In this document: positions 24,765-33,544 of the stretch, piece after piece
Position numbering within the stretch: the stretch's first letter is position 1
Layout: every line of letters begins with the position of its first letter
Assembly (NCBI GenBank): GCA_003243275.1
Contig: QFQR01000005.1
Coordinates: 62,001-126,000 of the forward strand
Length of the DNA: 64,000 nt
Direction: 5' to 3'
From: Leifsonia xyli
GTDB lineage: Bacteria > Actinomycetota > Actinomycetes > Actinomycetales > Microbacteriaceae
Position numbers and translations under genes: made by a program
Notes under the pieces: model-generated
Seen by the model: only the letters and a program-made list of their open reading frames with translations
Databases searched by the model: none
Told to the model about the DNA's origin: nothing

Positions 24765-25547
24765 CAACGTCTCCGGAAATCGGTCGCGCTCGGCAGGGCC
24801 ATGGCGAGCGCCGCCTGCCGCCCGATCAACATAGGGCATGCTTCCAAGGAGAACAAGCTGCATGTTGTGTATACCCGACTGAATAAGTGGGCGCCCAGAG
24901 CAATCAGGTCGTCCGATGTGAGTAATCTCAACATGTAGTTATTTGACGAGATAAGAAAGCGAAGTGGCCGCCTGTCGGGCAGGAGAAAGAGGCAATAAAG
25001 CAATGTGGACGCATTGACTGAGGGATTGATGCTCATCTCTCAACTCCCAATCCTCATTATAATCCATCAATTCGGTCTTTTCTGCGAGTATCTGAGAATC
25101 AAAGGCTAGGGAATGGCCTCATAAAAGCAGCCAACCACCATTCGGCGGACGTCTTTAGCGGACGGGCGGCCACTGGAGCCCTTGGCCGCACCAAGCGGTG
25201 CGAAAGCACCCGACCGGTGTGCAACTAATGCGAGAGTCCGGCTTCGGGCTGGCGGTCAGGTCGTCAGTCGGTCCGCCGGTTGCAAGCTGCCGGATACACG
25301 GTCACGTACGCTCTCAAAGGCATCTTGCTAGGCGACCATCGCTCTCATGGGCTTCTCCATGGGCGCCAGATCACTACTAAGCCGTCCCTTCGCCCACGCC
25401 TTATACTTTCTTTGTCGCCAGCTCGGGCCGCGCCGCTCATGACACGCAGCAGGGCATGGCCGCACTCGTAGCTATGCCCTGCCGCGTGATGAGATCGAAG
25501 GTGCCAAATCCACGTCGGTGAGAGTGGCTCGAGTTCGGCGCCTTTCG
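24765..25547. other. Gene-free stretch with consecutive hairpins
   Basis: No coding region is convincing here. Around 25160-25300 several stem-loops follow each other: GCGGCCA (25166-25172) with TGGCCGC (25183-25189), then GGTGC-GAAA-GCACC at 25197-25210 with a GNRA-type loop, and a CCGG-flanked stem near 25275-25292. It lies downstream of the Argonaute gene. It could be a structured RNA or the end of a degraded element. Confidence 0.3.
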
Positions 25548-27077
25548 TCAGATATAGAACCGGAAGGGTAGCGGCGGTGCGCTCGCGGTGCGCGGCGACG
25601 CCATCAAAATGTCTCCGACCCGGTCGGCAAACTTGAGCGTAACGGGCAAGCCTGATGCGAAATCGCAAGCGTTGTAATTGACCTTCGTGAGGGCAAGCAC
25701 GTCGGCCAGCACTTGGCTTAATTCCGCTGTCCCGTGCGTGATTTGAACCGACAGTGGTTTCGGAGTTTCAAAGCCTTGATAGGCGCGTAGTCGCGGGACG
25801 TATCCTCGGCTCCAGAGATAGCCATGAGTGGCGTCGATCTCGATGGTCGTGCCGCGGAGCACGGGTGTCGAAGCTGTCGGCCTGAACAAGCGGATGTCGT
25901 CGCCGCGCTGAATCTGGACGCCAACAAGCTCGGTCGAAGACGGGGTGGACGCTTTGAAGCCTTTCCATTCCGCGTCATTGAAGCGATGCCGTCCATGGAT
26001 AAAGAGTTGGTTTGGCGGCTGGCCATGCTTTGCCTCATAGCCGGCGATCACTGAACTCATCAGCCGTTGCGCAGCCGAGCTCGAAAGATGGTACTCGCGA
26101 TTTTTGCTCGAGTACCAAGGGCCCAAAGCGCCGCGGAAGACCAAGCCATCACCAGAGTCGAGGAACATCTGCGCAGCGCAGCAAGCTTCACCGACTTGCG
26201 CAGGGGTTTCATCATTTTTGAAGACGAGCCCGACATAGCAGACCCCTGGACGCACATCGGCGAGCGCCCATGGTTTAGAACCCATTTTGAAGAACAGCGT
26301 GGTGCTGAAATTCCAAGCCACCGTCGCTTCGTCCTGCAGGCCGCGGCGACGCTTTTCGGCGGTGACGATCGAGCGATCGAAGAGAGTGCTTTCCAGAACC
26401 AGCTGAAGGGCGATTTGGTCGGTCAGCAGTTCGGCTTTGAGCTGGTGATGAAAATTGCTCGAAAACAGGTAGGTCTCTGCATCCTCCATCGTTTCTGGAA
26501 AGAGGTCTCCGAAGGCGAGGAATCTCTTGGCTGCCTTTGCCGAGATGATGTTGGAGGCGGTGCGAGAGTCGCGAGGTGGTGGGGCGACCTCGGGTCGGCC
26601 GTAACGGTAGACGACATCTGGAGTGACGACGATCCAGACGTCTGGCTTCTGCTCTTCGGCGATCAGATGTGAGCGAAGCGCATCAGCGAAGATGGCGACG
26701 GTGGTGCGGACCGCGTCCGCTCGGTTGTCGCGCTGAATTGCGTTCTCGACGGCAACTGCGTCTACAACGACCTCAGCCATCGGTCGCTCCGGCAGACTGA
26801 CCCCAAAGCATGCTTCGAAGCCAGGGAATGCCGGCGCCCAGAGTACGGGTTCACCGACTCGGTCGACCTTTCCGGGGATCCAGCCGGACAGTCGTCGAAG
26901 CCAAGCCCTAGCAAGGCCGATCCCGGCAGTCGTGCCGATCACGCCGATACGAGCGGATGACAAACCAGGCGCGCGCTCGACCGGACCGAAGAGAAACAGG
27001 CCGTCCTTTGGAGCTTCGAGACGCTGACCATGTCCAAACTGCAGAAGCGGTTCCTTTAGCTGGCGCACCGGAAACAT
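25548..27077 (-). CDS. Short prokaryotic Argonaute (SPARTA pAgo, MID-PIWI)
   Basis: A 509-residue protein with the organisation of short pAgos: only MID and PIWI, no PAZ or N domain. Recognisable features are the central beta-strand RNase-H-like region (LFIHGRHRFNDAEWKGF, TTIEIDATHGYLWSRGY) and the Ago C-terminal helix and end (LALTKVNYNACDFASGLPVTLKFADRVGDIL). The catalytic DEDx tetrad of long Agos is not discernible, as expected for this inactive class. Its ATG overlaps the stop of the TIR-APAZ gene by one base. In SPARTA the pAgo binds a guide RNA and pairs with target DNA from plasmids or phages, activating the partner TIR NADase and killing or arresting the cell. A fragment of this gene recurs at 47.87 kb. 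Confidence 0.85.
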   Translation of the reverse strand: MFPVRQLKEPLLQFGHGQRLEAPKDGLFLFGPVERAPGLSSARIGVIGTTAGIGLARAWLRRLSGWIPGKVDRVGEPVLWAPAFPGFEACFGVSLPERPMAEVVVDAVAVENAIQRDNRADAVRTTVAIFADALRSHLIAEEQKPDVWIVVTPDVVYRYGRPEVAPPPRDSRTASNIISAKAAKRFLAFGDLFPETMEDAETYLFSSNFHHQLKAELLTDQIALQLVLESTLFDRSIVTAEKRRRGLQDEATVAWNFSTTLFFKMGSKPWALADVRPGVCYVGLVFKNDETPAQVGEACCAAQMFLDSGDGLVFRGALGPWYSSKNREYHLSSSAAQRLMSSVIAGYEAKHGQPPNQLFIHGRHRFNDAEWKGFKASTPSSTELVGVQIQRGDDIRLFRPTASTPVLRGTTIEIDATHGYLWSRGYVPRLRAYQGFETPKPLSVQITHGTAELSQVLADVLALTKVNYNACDFASGLPVTLKFADRVGDILMASPRTASAPPLPFRFYI

Positions 27078-28474
27078 CAGATGGTCTCCGCAGCATCGGC
27101 GCGGTCGTCGTCGGCGAAATCGTCGATGTCGAGATCATCGTCGAGCACGATTTCACCGGACAGGTCCTCCTCATTTGATCGTGCCTCGTCTGCCCGGTAG
27201 GAAACAGGTCCATCGAGCGCCAGTGGCAGGCGCGCGACGCCAAAGGTTTCCTCACCGGCGGCGATATCGATCATCTCGTCTTCGCCTGCGATCCAATGGA
27301 CTCCCGCCAGCAGCAGATCCCGCCATTTGTCGTTCCACCACGACTTGGTAAGACGCATTCGCAGGCGATGCGTCTGCTCTCCGGGCAACGGCGTGCGGCC
27401 GTCGAGCGACAGCGCCATGTTCGCGTGCAGCCTCATAATTGGCTGCGGCCACATCATGGGACGCGCCACGAGGCACAGATGCCATCGCTTGTCCTTGAAT
27501 TTTCCGGATACCGCGCGATCAACTCGTCTACCGTCGGGCAGCACGAACTTGACCCGACCCTCAACCAGTCCATCGGGGAAAAACCATCCTGTCCGGCCTG
27601 CCGCAAAATCGAAGCGCTGAAGGCCGCGCCGGACCATCGCGGTGTCCCAGTGCTGGCGCACCAAATTGACGACATTCTTCCGGGCGTCGGCTCGATTGAC
27701 GAACGGCGCAGTTTCACGTCCCGCGAGCAGCTCATTCGGGTTTAGTCGGAATCGTGCTGCGAGTTCCGGACCTGCGGCGCCGGAGTTTTGGAATGTCGCC
27801 GGATCGCAGAAGGTCGCGGCCAGTCCGCTATGAACGACGAACGGCGCATTAGTCGTCGCCAGCCATCGTTCAAACTGTTCACGGGTGCCTTTGGATCCAA
27901 ACAGCCTTAGGCGGTCAGGAAGAGGATCAATTGGGAACCAGTTCGACCAAAGCCGCTCGGGTGTTTGTTCGATGGCGAGGCGGCCTAATTCCTGTGCTTG
28001 TACGAGTTCACTGAGGAATGAGCCGTCTTTGGTCACGTGTTTTGCGACGCCTGCGTCCTGTAGCGTTTCAAGCAAAGGCTTTAGGCAATCGGCCCAATTC
28101 GGGAAGGCGTTGAGACTGTTCCGTCGGATAAGCTCCGGCGGCAGCTGGGAGAAATCAACTTCGGCGACCCGGATTGGGATCATGAAGTTGGGGTCGTTCA
28201 GTGTGCGGCCGACGGCGTCACCGATCGCAAGCTCTTTCTTGACACCAGGTTTGGACAGATACGGCGAGACGACAACCACCTGCTTGATTGTGAGGGTACG
28301 CAGCGTGCGGTCAATGGCGTCCCAGAAATCTTCGCCGCCGCGCAGGGACCGCAGGTCTACCCAGACCTTGTAGCCGGCCGCGCATAGTCGCGCCGCAAGC
28401 CAGCGCGAAAAGGCGTTGTCCTCCGGATTTGCGTGCGTGATGAGAACGACGTCACGAGGCGGCGCGGAGGACAT
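27077..28474 (-). CDS. TIR-APAZ protein (SPARTA effector)
   Basis: A 465-residue protein. Residues 1 to about 135 form a TIR domain: DVVLITHANPEDNAFSRWLAARL, YKVWVDLRSLRGGEDFWDAI and VVVVSPYLSKPGVKKELAIG, with E81 as the probable NADase glutamate. The rest is the APAZ region that stands in for the missing Ago N/L1/PAZ parts, and the end is strongly acidic (IVLDDDLDIDDFADDDRADAAETI in pieces), matching the autoinhibitory tail described for SPARTA. It forms a heterodimer with the pAgo encoded immediately downstream; guide/target binding leads to oligomerisation and NAD+ depletion. The 489 bp upstream separate it from repB, so it may have its own promoter. Confidence 0.88.
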   Translation of the reverse strand: MSSAPPRDVVLITHANPEDNAFSRWLAARLCAAGYKVWVDLRSLRGGEDFWDAIDRTLRTLTIKQVVVVSPYLSKPGVKKELAIGDAVGRTLNDPNFMIPIRVAEVDFSQLPPELIRRNSLNAFPNWADCLKPLLETLQDAGVAKHVTKDGSFLSELVQAQELGRLAIEQTPERLWSNWFPIDPLPDRLRLFGSKGTREQFERWLATTNAPFVVHSGLAATFCDPATFQNSGAAGPELAARFRLNPNELLAGRETAPFVNRADARKNVVNLVRQHWDTAMVRRGLQRFDFAAGRTGWFFPDGLVEGRVKFVLPDGRRVDRAVSGKFKDKRWHLCLVARPMMWPQPIMRLHANMALSLDGRTPLPGEQTHRLRMRLTKSWWNDKWRDLLLAGVHWIAGEDEMIDIAAGEETFGVARLPLALDGPVSYRADEARSNEEDLSGEIVLDDDLDIDDFADDDRADAAETI

Positions 28475-28963
28475 CGGTCTTGGCTCAGGAGCGGCTACGA
28501 TTCGCGTCTGAAGTGTACCAGCCGAAAGTCTTCTGCGGTTTCACCGCGGCCGCAATTTGCGCCGTTGACCCACCGACAGGAAGCACTTGTTCTGGACACG
28601 AGACCGGAATGTTGACGACAGCGTTCGCCGGATCGTCTCGAAGTCACGCTCGATCAACAGCGACAGGTTGATTCCATTCGCACGTTATTCTCGGGTTAAG
28701 CTCGACAGCCCGATGCGCGCCGACAAGGCGAATTCGTTACATCCGCTTGCAGACGTCGGCCTCAACTTGGAGCGTATCCATCGTGGATACGCCTACAGCG
28801 CCGCCGCCTGCACGAACCACTTGGAGGGCTTTTCTCGCTTATCGGGCGCGCCGAAATGGCGTGCTCCATCACTCCGCCGAACCGGCTTTGGCCAACGCCG
28901 TGTAGACAGCTTGACGCGAAGACGGCAGGTGGATTGATGACGAACGCGGTACCATCAGCACTA
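28475..28963. repeat. repB-SPARTA intergenic region with strong inverted repeat
   Basis: No gene is supported. A perfect inverted repeat lies at 28772-28792, arms GCGTATCCA and TGGATACGC around TCG. In repABC plasmids the region after repB holds a counter-transcribed RNA and then repC; neither is recognisable here. The hairpin may end the repB transcript (no T tract) or bind a regulator. Confidence 0.45.
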
Positions 28964-29833
28964 TCAGGCCGGCCGAGATGTCTTCCAGGCCCTATAAAGT
29001 TCTGGGAGCTGGCCCGACAGATAGTCAGCAAATTCGTGCGCGGCTGCGGTCTCGAAGCAGAACGTCGTGGTGGTCGTCGTTTTTTTGATCGAGCCGAGGG
29101 CTTCTTCGTCGACGATGATCTCGCTGACATTTTGCTGTTTCGGTTCGCGATTTTCAAGTATATTGAGTAATTCTGAAAATCTCTCATCGCTATAAAGCGT
29201 CTTAAACATTGACGACTTAATAAACGAGCGAGCTTTCGTGAGCCCGCCGGGAGCTTGGATGTGCGCGAGCAGGGCTTCCCAGCGCGGACGCCCGGCCTTT
29301 CGGGCTGGGCCAATTGCAAGCAGCAGGTCTTTTGGTGCCTGGGTGGCGATCTTTATAAGGCGCGAGACCTCCGCCTTGTCGACGATCAGCGCGTCCATAA
29401 TCGTTTGGCGTTCAAATCCCCGCTTCTCGAGTTCGGCGGCGAACAGCGCGCGCTCAATGAACGATAAATCTTTGCGCGCAGCGTTCTCTTGACCCTGCGC
29501 AATGACGAGTTCGATGTCGGTGAGTGGCCTTACGACAGCGCGGATCTTCACTCCGAGCGCCGCAGCAGCCTGCAGCCGACGATGGCCGTAGACGACCTGG
29601 TATCTCCCGGGCCGCTCCGGACAGGGACGGACCAGGATAGGGGCCAACTGGCCATTCTCCTTGATGAACTGGACGAAATCTAAATCTTGTCCCAAGACAA
29701 GCCTGTCCGGCACAAACGACGGATCAATGTCGGAGGGCGAGAGCTCGACTATCGTTTCGACGGATCGAAACTTCTTCGGAGAGGCGGGGGTCGCCCTCGG
29801 CCGGCGGCCGTCTGGCGAGACAATGGTGGCCAT
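28964..29833 (-). CDS. repB: Orphan RepB (ParB-family plasmid partition protein)
   Basis: A 289-residue RepB-type ParB. The N-terminal ParB domain includes GRYQVVYGHRRLQAAAALG and the RepB-typical AQGQENAARKDLSFIERALFA, followed by an HTH (RQTIMDALIVDKAEVSRLIKIA) and a C-terminal dimerisation region. GGAG sits 8 bases before the ATG. In repABC plasmids RepB binds parS and works with the ATPase RepA to segregate the replicon. Here no repA precedes it and no repC follows, but a parS-like palindrome lies 29 bases upstream of its start. It may be a relic of an integrated repABC plasmid or a stand-alone DNA-binding regulator associated with the adjacent SPARTA genes. Confidence 0.88.
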   Translation of the reverse strand: MATIVSPDGRRPRATPASPKKFRSVETIVELSPSDIDPSFVPDRLVLGQDLDFVQFIKENGQLAPILVRPCPERPGRYQVVYGHRRLQAAAALGVKIRAVVRPLTDIELVIAQGQENAARKDLSFIERALFAAELEKRGFERQTIMDALIVDKAEVSRLIKIATQAPKDLLLAIGPARKAGRPRWEALLAHIQAPGGLTKARSFIKSSMFKTLYSDERFSELLNILENREPKQQNVSEIIVDEEALGSIKKTTTTTTFCFETAAAHEFADYLSGQLPELYRAWKTSRPA

Positions 29834-29861
29834 CTATGGGCTCCGGTTGCGCGCTCGAAAA

Positions 29862-29877
29862 GTTGGTAGCTCCCAAC
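29862..29877. promoter_or_regulatory. parS-like site of the RepABC type
   Basis: GTTGGTAGCTCCCAAC matches the consensus parS palindrome of RepABC replicons, GTTNNNNGCNNNNAAC, exactly at all fixed positions. The symmetry extends outward to AAAGTT...AACTTT. It lies 29-44 bases upstream of the repB ATG, where bound RepB could both nucleate a partition complex and repress its own gene. Confidence 0.75.
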
Positions 29878-30018
29878 TTTGAGACACTGACTCGAAGGTC
29901 GTCGCTATTTCGTTGCGATGCGAGGATTAGGAACCTCTCAATCGGCTCCGTGATCATGTCTCAGCCAATTTGATTCCCAACCGGCCCCGCTGGGGGCGAG
30001 TGTTCTCTGGCTGGTTCG

Positions 30019-31185
30019 ATGATCAAGCCAGTTCAGGGTCTGAGGCTGATAGCGACGATGCCAGAGTTTGACGAAGCTCAGTTAAGGTCGGCCATTACCG
30101 ACGGCCGCATTGGAGCGATTTCGGTCGACACGTCGATCTTCGACAAATACCAAGATAATCTAAAAGCTCTGATGCTGTTGCAGTTGCGACAGTTCGCGGG
30201 AACATCGATTCCGTTCGTTCTATCTGATGTTATTGTAAAAGAGGTCGAAGCTCATATCGCCGCGAACGCAAGGGAAGCCAAGGAAAAGCTTTGGACCGCG
30301 CTTAAGAAATTGAAGAGCTCGTGGGGTCTCCCGCAAGAGCGGGACGCTATGGTCAAAGCGCTCGGTGTGGACGTACCGCCAGAAGAATTTGCAGGCACCT
30401 CCATACGCGAATATCTCGCGGAGACTAAGGCTACGATAATCAGCTCAGATGGTCGTGTTGCAGTTGGTTCGCTAATTGATATGTATTTCTCAGCGATCGC
30501 GCCTTTTTCGCACGCTGCTGATAAGAAGAACGAGTTTCCGGACGCCATAGCGCTTCTCGGCTTGGAGGAATGGGCTAAGGCAAACCGCGCCATGATGGTC
30601 GTCGTTAGCAACGATGGCGATTGGCTTAGCTACGCGAGGGCGTCAGAGATACTGATTTGTGTCCGAGATTTGCCGGCCGCGCTCGACCTGTTCAACTCAG
30701 AGGCCGGTTTTATTGCGTCTCGCGCTCTTGTCGCGCTCGAAAACAAAGAAGCCAAAGAATTTGAAGGTGCGATCAACAGCGCAATTGAGTATTTTACAGA
30801 AGTATTTGATCCGACGTATGATGCGGAGTCCTATCTTGAGTACGAGCTAGATTATCTAGAGACGACATTTGACGAATGGGAAATTTGGGATCGAACTGAT
30901 TATAAGATCGTATTTGCTGATGAAGATGAAATTGTATTTTCTTTCAAGATCCGGATCGATCTTGAGTTTGCAGCTGTATTCTTGTTGTCGGCCCGAGATA
31001 GCGTGGATCGAGACTACGTCAGTATGGGAACGAGCAAGGGAACAGCCAGAGACAGTCTTGTGCTTGAGGTAGTTGTTTCAATGGACCGAAACATAGATCC
31101 GGAGCCAAGCATCTACTCGGTTCAAATTACTCCACCGAGATACAACATCCGCTTTGGAAACATTGATCCCGACTGGCAGGAGTGA
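30019..31185 (+). CDS. PIN-domain protein (DUF4935-like putative RNase)
   Basis: Up to 388 residues; an ATG at 30058 (MPEFDEAQ) is an equally possible start. The N-terminal 220 residues fit a PIN_8/DUF4935 nuclease: AISVDTSIFDKY with the first Asp, SDVIVKEVEAHI with an acidic Glu, KKNEFPDAIALLGLEEWA and VVSNDGDWLSYA with the later Asp residues. The C-terminal 170 residues are acidic, beta-rich and unassigned. The gene is clearly AT-richer than its surroundings, which suggests recent acquisition. Adjacent to SPARTA and transcribed divergently from repB, it could be a further defence nuclease, or the toxin part of an abortive system. No antitoxin is seen. Confidence 0.7.
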   Translation: MIKPVQGLRLIATMPEFDEAQLRSAITDGRIGAISVDTSIFDKYQDNLKALMLLQLRQFAGTSIPFVLSDVIVKEVEAHIAANAREAKEKLWTALKKLKSSWGLPQERDAMVKALGVDVPPEEFAGTSIREYLAETKATIISSDGRVAVGSLIDMYFSAIAPFSHAADKKNEFPDAIALLGLEEWAKANRAMMVVVSNDGDWLSYARASEILICVRDLPAALDLFNSEAGFIASRALVALENKEAKEFEGAINSAIEYFTEVFDPTYDAESYLEYELDYLETTFDEWEIWDRTDYKIVFADEDEIVFSFKIRIDLEFAAVFLLSARDSVDRDYVSMGTSKGTARDSLVLEVVVSMDRNIDPEPSIYSVQITPPRYNIRFGNIDPDWQE

Positions 31186-31705
31186 TGTCCACACTATTGT
31201 CTGCTGTAACCAACTTCGGGCCTATTTACCTAAATTTAATTGGCATTCTGCCGTTTCAAAACACGTGCGTCGTCTTGTGGTAAGAGGGGGTTCAGGTTCA
31301 CCTGAAATCCCGCGTCTTTACTTTGATGGTATCAAGGTGCAAATCCGGAATGAAGATGTCTCGCGGCCGGAGACCTCTCGGCCGCAGCCCCCGCGGATCC
31401 GGCCACAATGTGATCCATGCGCTGTTCTCGGAAAAGGAACTCGCACGGCGCCTTTCCGATACCGAGGCTCTACGAGCTGAACCCGAAATCGCGACTTTCA
31501 TCGCCTGGGTACGGACGAAGCCCGACGACTTTCACGCGCTGACCCGCCGTGCGAGGGACAAACGATAGGCAGAGCAGGCGCGCCAGGTCGGCGTTGCGGT
31601 CGCGATGAATGGCGCTAACCCGCCTGTTTCCGCCGTTTCATCTGCGTCTCTGTGAATCGATTGACGCCCCTCTCACGCGTAGTCTGTGCCGACCGCTCGG
31701 AGCCG
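31186..31705. other. Mostly non-coding stretch after the PIN gene
   Basis: Apart from one weak small gene candidate (31350-31568) nothing is recognisable. Composition returns from AT-rich to the high-GC background near 31350, so the right edge of the acquired PIN segment probably lies here. Confidence 0.3.
31350..31568 (+). CDS. Possible small protein of 72 residues
   Basis: The C-terminal part (HALFSEKELARRLSDTEALRAEPEIATFIAWVRTKPDDFHALTRRARDKR, in pieces) has helical, protein-like composition. Start choice (31350 or 31356) is arbitrary and the ribosome site is poor. No family. It may be a fragment. Confidence 0.3.
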   Translation: MKMSRGRRPLGRSPRGSGHNVIHALFSEKELARRLSDTEALRAEPEIATFIAWVRTKPDDFHALTRRARDKR

Positions 31706-32467
31706 TCAGCGTGCCGTGTAGCCGCCATCTACCGGCAAACATGCTCCGGTCACGAAGGACGCCAGATCCGACATGAGCCAGACCGCAGTCGCCGCGACCT
31801 CCTTGGCTGTCGCAAGGCGGCCAATAGGCTGCTGCTCGATACAGTATTTTTCGAGATCCGGATTGCCGTCGAACGCTTCCTGAATCATTGGCGTCAGGGT
31901 GGCGGCAGGCAAGATGGTGTTTGTTCTTACTCCACGACGTGAATACTCGAGAGCAGCGGACTTCGTTAGACCAAGGACGCCGTGCTTGCTTACAATATAT
32001 TCGGCGGCGAACGGATAGGCTATTGTGCCTGCGATCGAGGCTGTGTTGACGATCGACCCACCGCCGGTCTGCATCATTGCGATCAATTCGTGCTTCATGA
32101 ACAGGAACGTGCCCACAACGTTGATTTCCAGACAGCGAACACATTCCTCCCTTGTAACCTCATGGAGAGGCTTGCTGCGCTGAGCTATGCTAGCGTTGTT
32201 GAACGCGCCATCGAGGCGGCCGAAACTCTTCACCGCCATCGCGACCGAGTTCTCGACCTTGGCTTCATCGGTCACGTCACACTTGACGAACTGAGCTTTG
32301 CCACCCCGTTCGACGCTCTGGCGACCCCCGGTCTCGTCAATGTCGACGACGGTGACACTGGCGCCGGCTTCGGCTGCGACAAGGCAGGCTTCATGACCGA
32401 TGCCGCCGGATCCGCCGGTTACGAGGATCGACTTCGACTCAAGATCAATCAATTCTGAAGCTCCCAA
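31706..32467 (-). CDS. SDR-family oxidoreductase
   Basis: A 253-residue classical short-chain dehydrogenase: nucleotide motif TGGSGGIG (about 17-24), D in CDVTDEAKVE, NNAS, catalytic Ser in IVNTASIAG and Tyr-x3-Lys in YIVSKHG, with C-terminal LPVDGGYTAR. The acidic residue after the second strand (VVDIDE) favours NAD(H). Substrate unknown; the family covers many alcohols and ketones. It is followed upstream by a broken glutathione transferase and an exporter, possibly a former catabolic or detoxification cluster. Confidence 0.88.
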   Translation of the reverse strand: MGASELIDLESKSILVTGGSGGIGHEACLVAAEAGASVTVVDIDETGGRQSVERGGKAQFVKCDVTDEAKVENSVAMAVKSFGRLDGAFNNASIAQRSKPLHEVTREECVRCLEINVVGTFLFMKHELIAMMQTGGGSIVNTASIAGTIAYPFAAEYIVSKHGVLGLTKSAALEYSRRGVRTNTILPAATLTPMIQEAFDGNPDLEKYCIEQQPIGRLATAKEVAATAVWLMSDLASFVTGACLPVDGGYTAR

Positions 32468-32546
32468 GGCCGTTGGTTCGACTGTCGCGGCGTTGCGTCC
32501 GCATCTGAGAAAGGCGTCCGGTGTGAAGCGAGGGCGAGGGCCTTTC

Positions 32547-33445
32547 TCACCTGGCCTTGTCTGCGGTCCGGTTCTCGAAGTCCAAGGCGTCGTGACGTTC
32601 GTGCAGCTGGCTCGCCAGGTCGCCCGTCAGGCGGTTGACCATCCGCCCGCGCTGAACAGCTGGCCGAGCGTCGATCTCGGCTGTCCAGCGCTGGACGTTC
32701 GCGTAGCTCGCAAGATCGAGGAACGTCGCGGCGTCGCCGTATAACTCGCCGAGAGCCAGAGCGCCGTACCAGGGCCAGATGGCCATGTCCGCGATCGAGA
32801 ACTCCTCGCCCGCCACGAAGCGCCGCTCGGCAAGCTGCCGGTCCAGCACGTCGAACTGGCGCTTGGCCTCCATCGCGTACCGGTCGATCGCATATTCGAT
32901 GTGCGTCGGGGCGTAGGCGTAGAAGTGGCCGAAGCGCCGCCGATGAACGGCGCCGATCCCATCTGCCAGAACAGCCAATTCAGAATCTCGGTCCGGTCGC
33001 GGCCGCTCGCCGGAAGGAACGCTCCGAATTTCTCGGCGAGGTAGAGCAGGATCGCTCCAGACTCAAAGACGCGCACACACGATCCGCCGCCGTGCGGCTC
33101 GTGGTCGACCAGGGCAGGAATCTTGGAGTTTGGATTGGCCCCGACAAAGCCGGAACTGAACTGGTCTCCGTCGACGATGCGGACCGGCCAAGCGTCGTAT
33201 TCAGCGCCTGAGTGACCCGCCGCGATCAGCTCTTCCAGCATGATCGTGACCTTCACCCCGTTTGGCGTGGCGAGCGAATAGAGCTGCAGGGGATGGCGGC
33301 CGACGCTGAGCGGCGTCTCATGCGTCGCGCCCGAGGTCGGCCGGTTGATGCTGGCGAAGGCGCCGCCGTTGCCTTGCTTCCAGCGCCAGGCTTTCGATGG
33401 CGCGTAACCTGGTGGGCAGCTTTTGACCGGGTCGCGGTCGGACAT
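32547..33445 (-). pseudogene. yghU: Frameshifted YghU-type glutathione S-transferase
   Basis: The first part (from MSDRDPVKSCPPGYAP to WLFWQMGSAPFIGG) and the second part (FGHFYAYAPTHIEYAIDRYAME to the end) are consecutive pieces of one YghU-like disulfide-bond reductase/GST but lie in different frames. The switch is near 32934-32945, where the coding strand reads GGCGGCGCTTC instead of the expected GGCGGCGGCTTC, one base short. Both halves are otherwise intact, including the thioredoxin-like and the helical GST domains. Either a recent inactivating deletion in a G/C run or a sequencing error. Intact, it would reduce disulfides of glutathione adducts. Confidence 0.8.
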
Positions 33446-33544
33446 GGGGTTCAGCCCTTTTCGGGGGAAGTGTCTGGGGCGACTGACGACCGGTTCGGCG
33501 GCAAGGCGGCGACCTTCGACGACGCGCGCGCTGGCCAAAAGGCG

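Noticed and set aside
24765..25036. 90-codon minus-strand frame MSINPSVNAS...
   Set aside because: It runs in an AT-shifted gap, has no domain and overlaps the likely leader of the 23685-24764 gene; noise is more likely.
25160..25300. Retron or CRISPR-like array
   Set aside because: Hairpins are present but there is no reverse transcriptase nearby and no regularly spaced repeats anywhere in the window.
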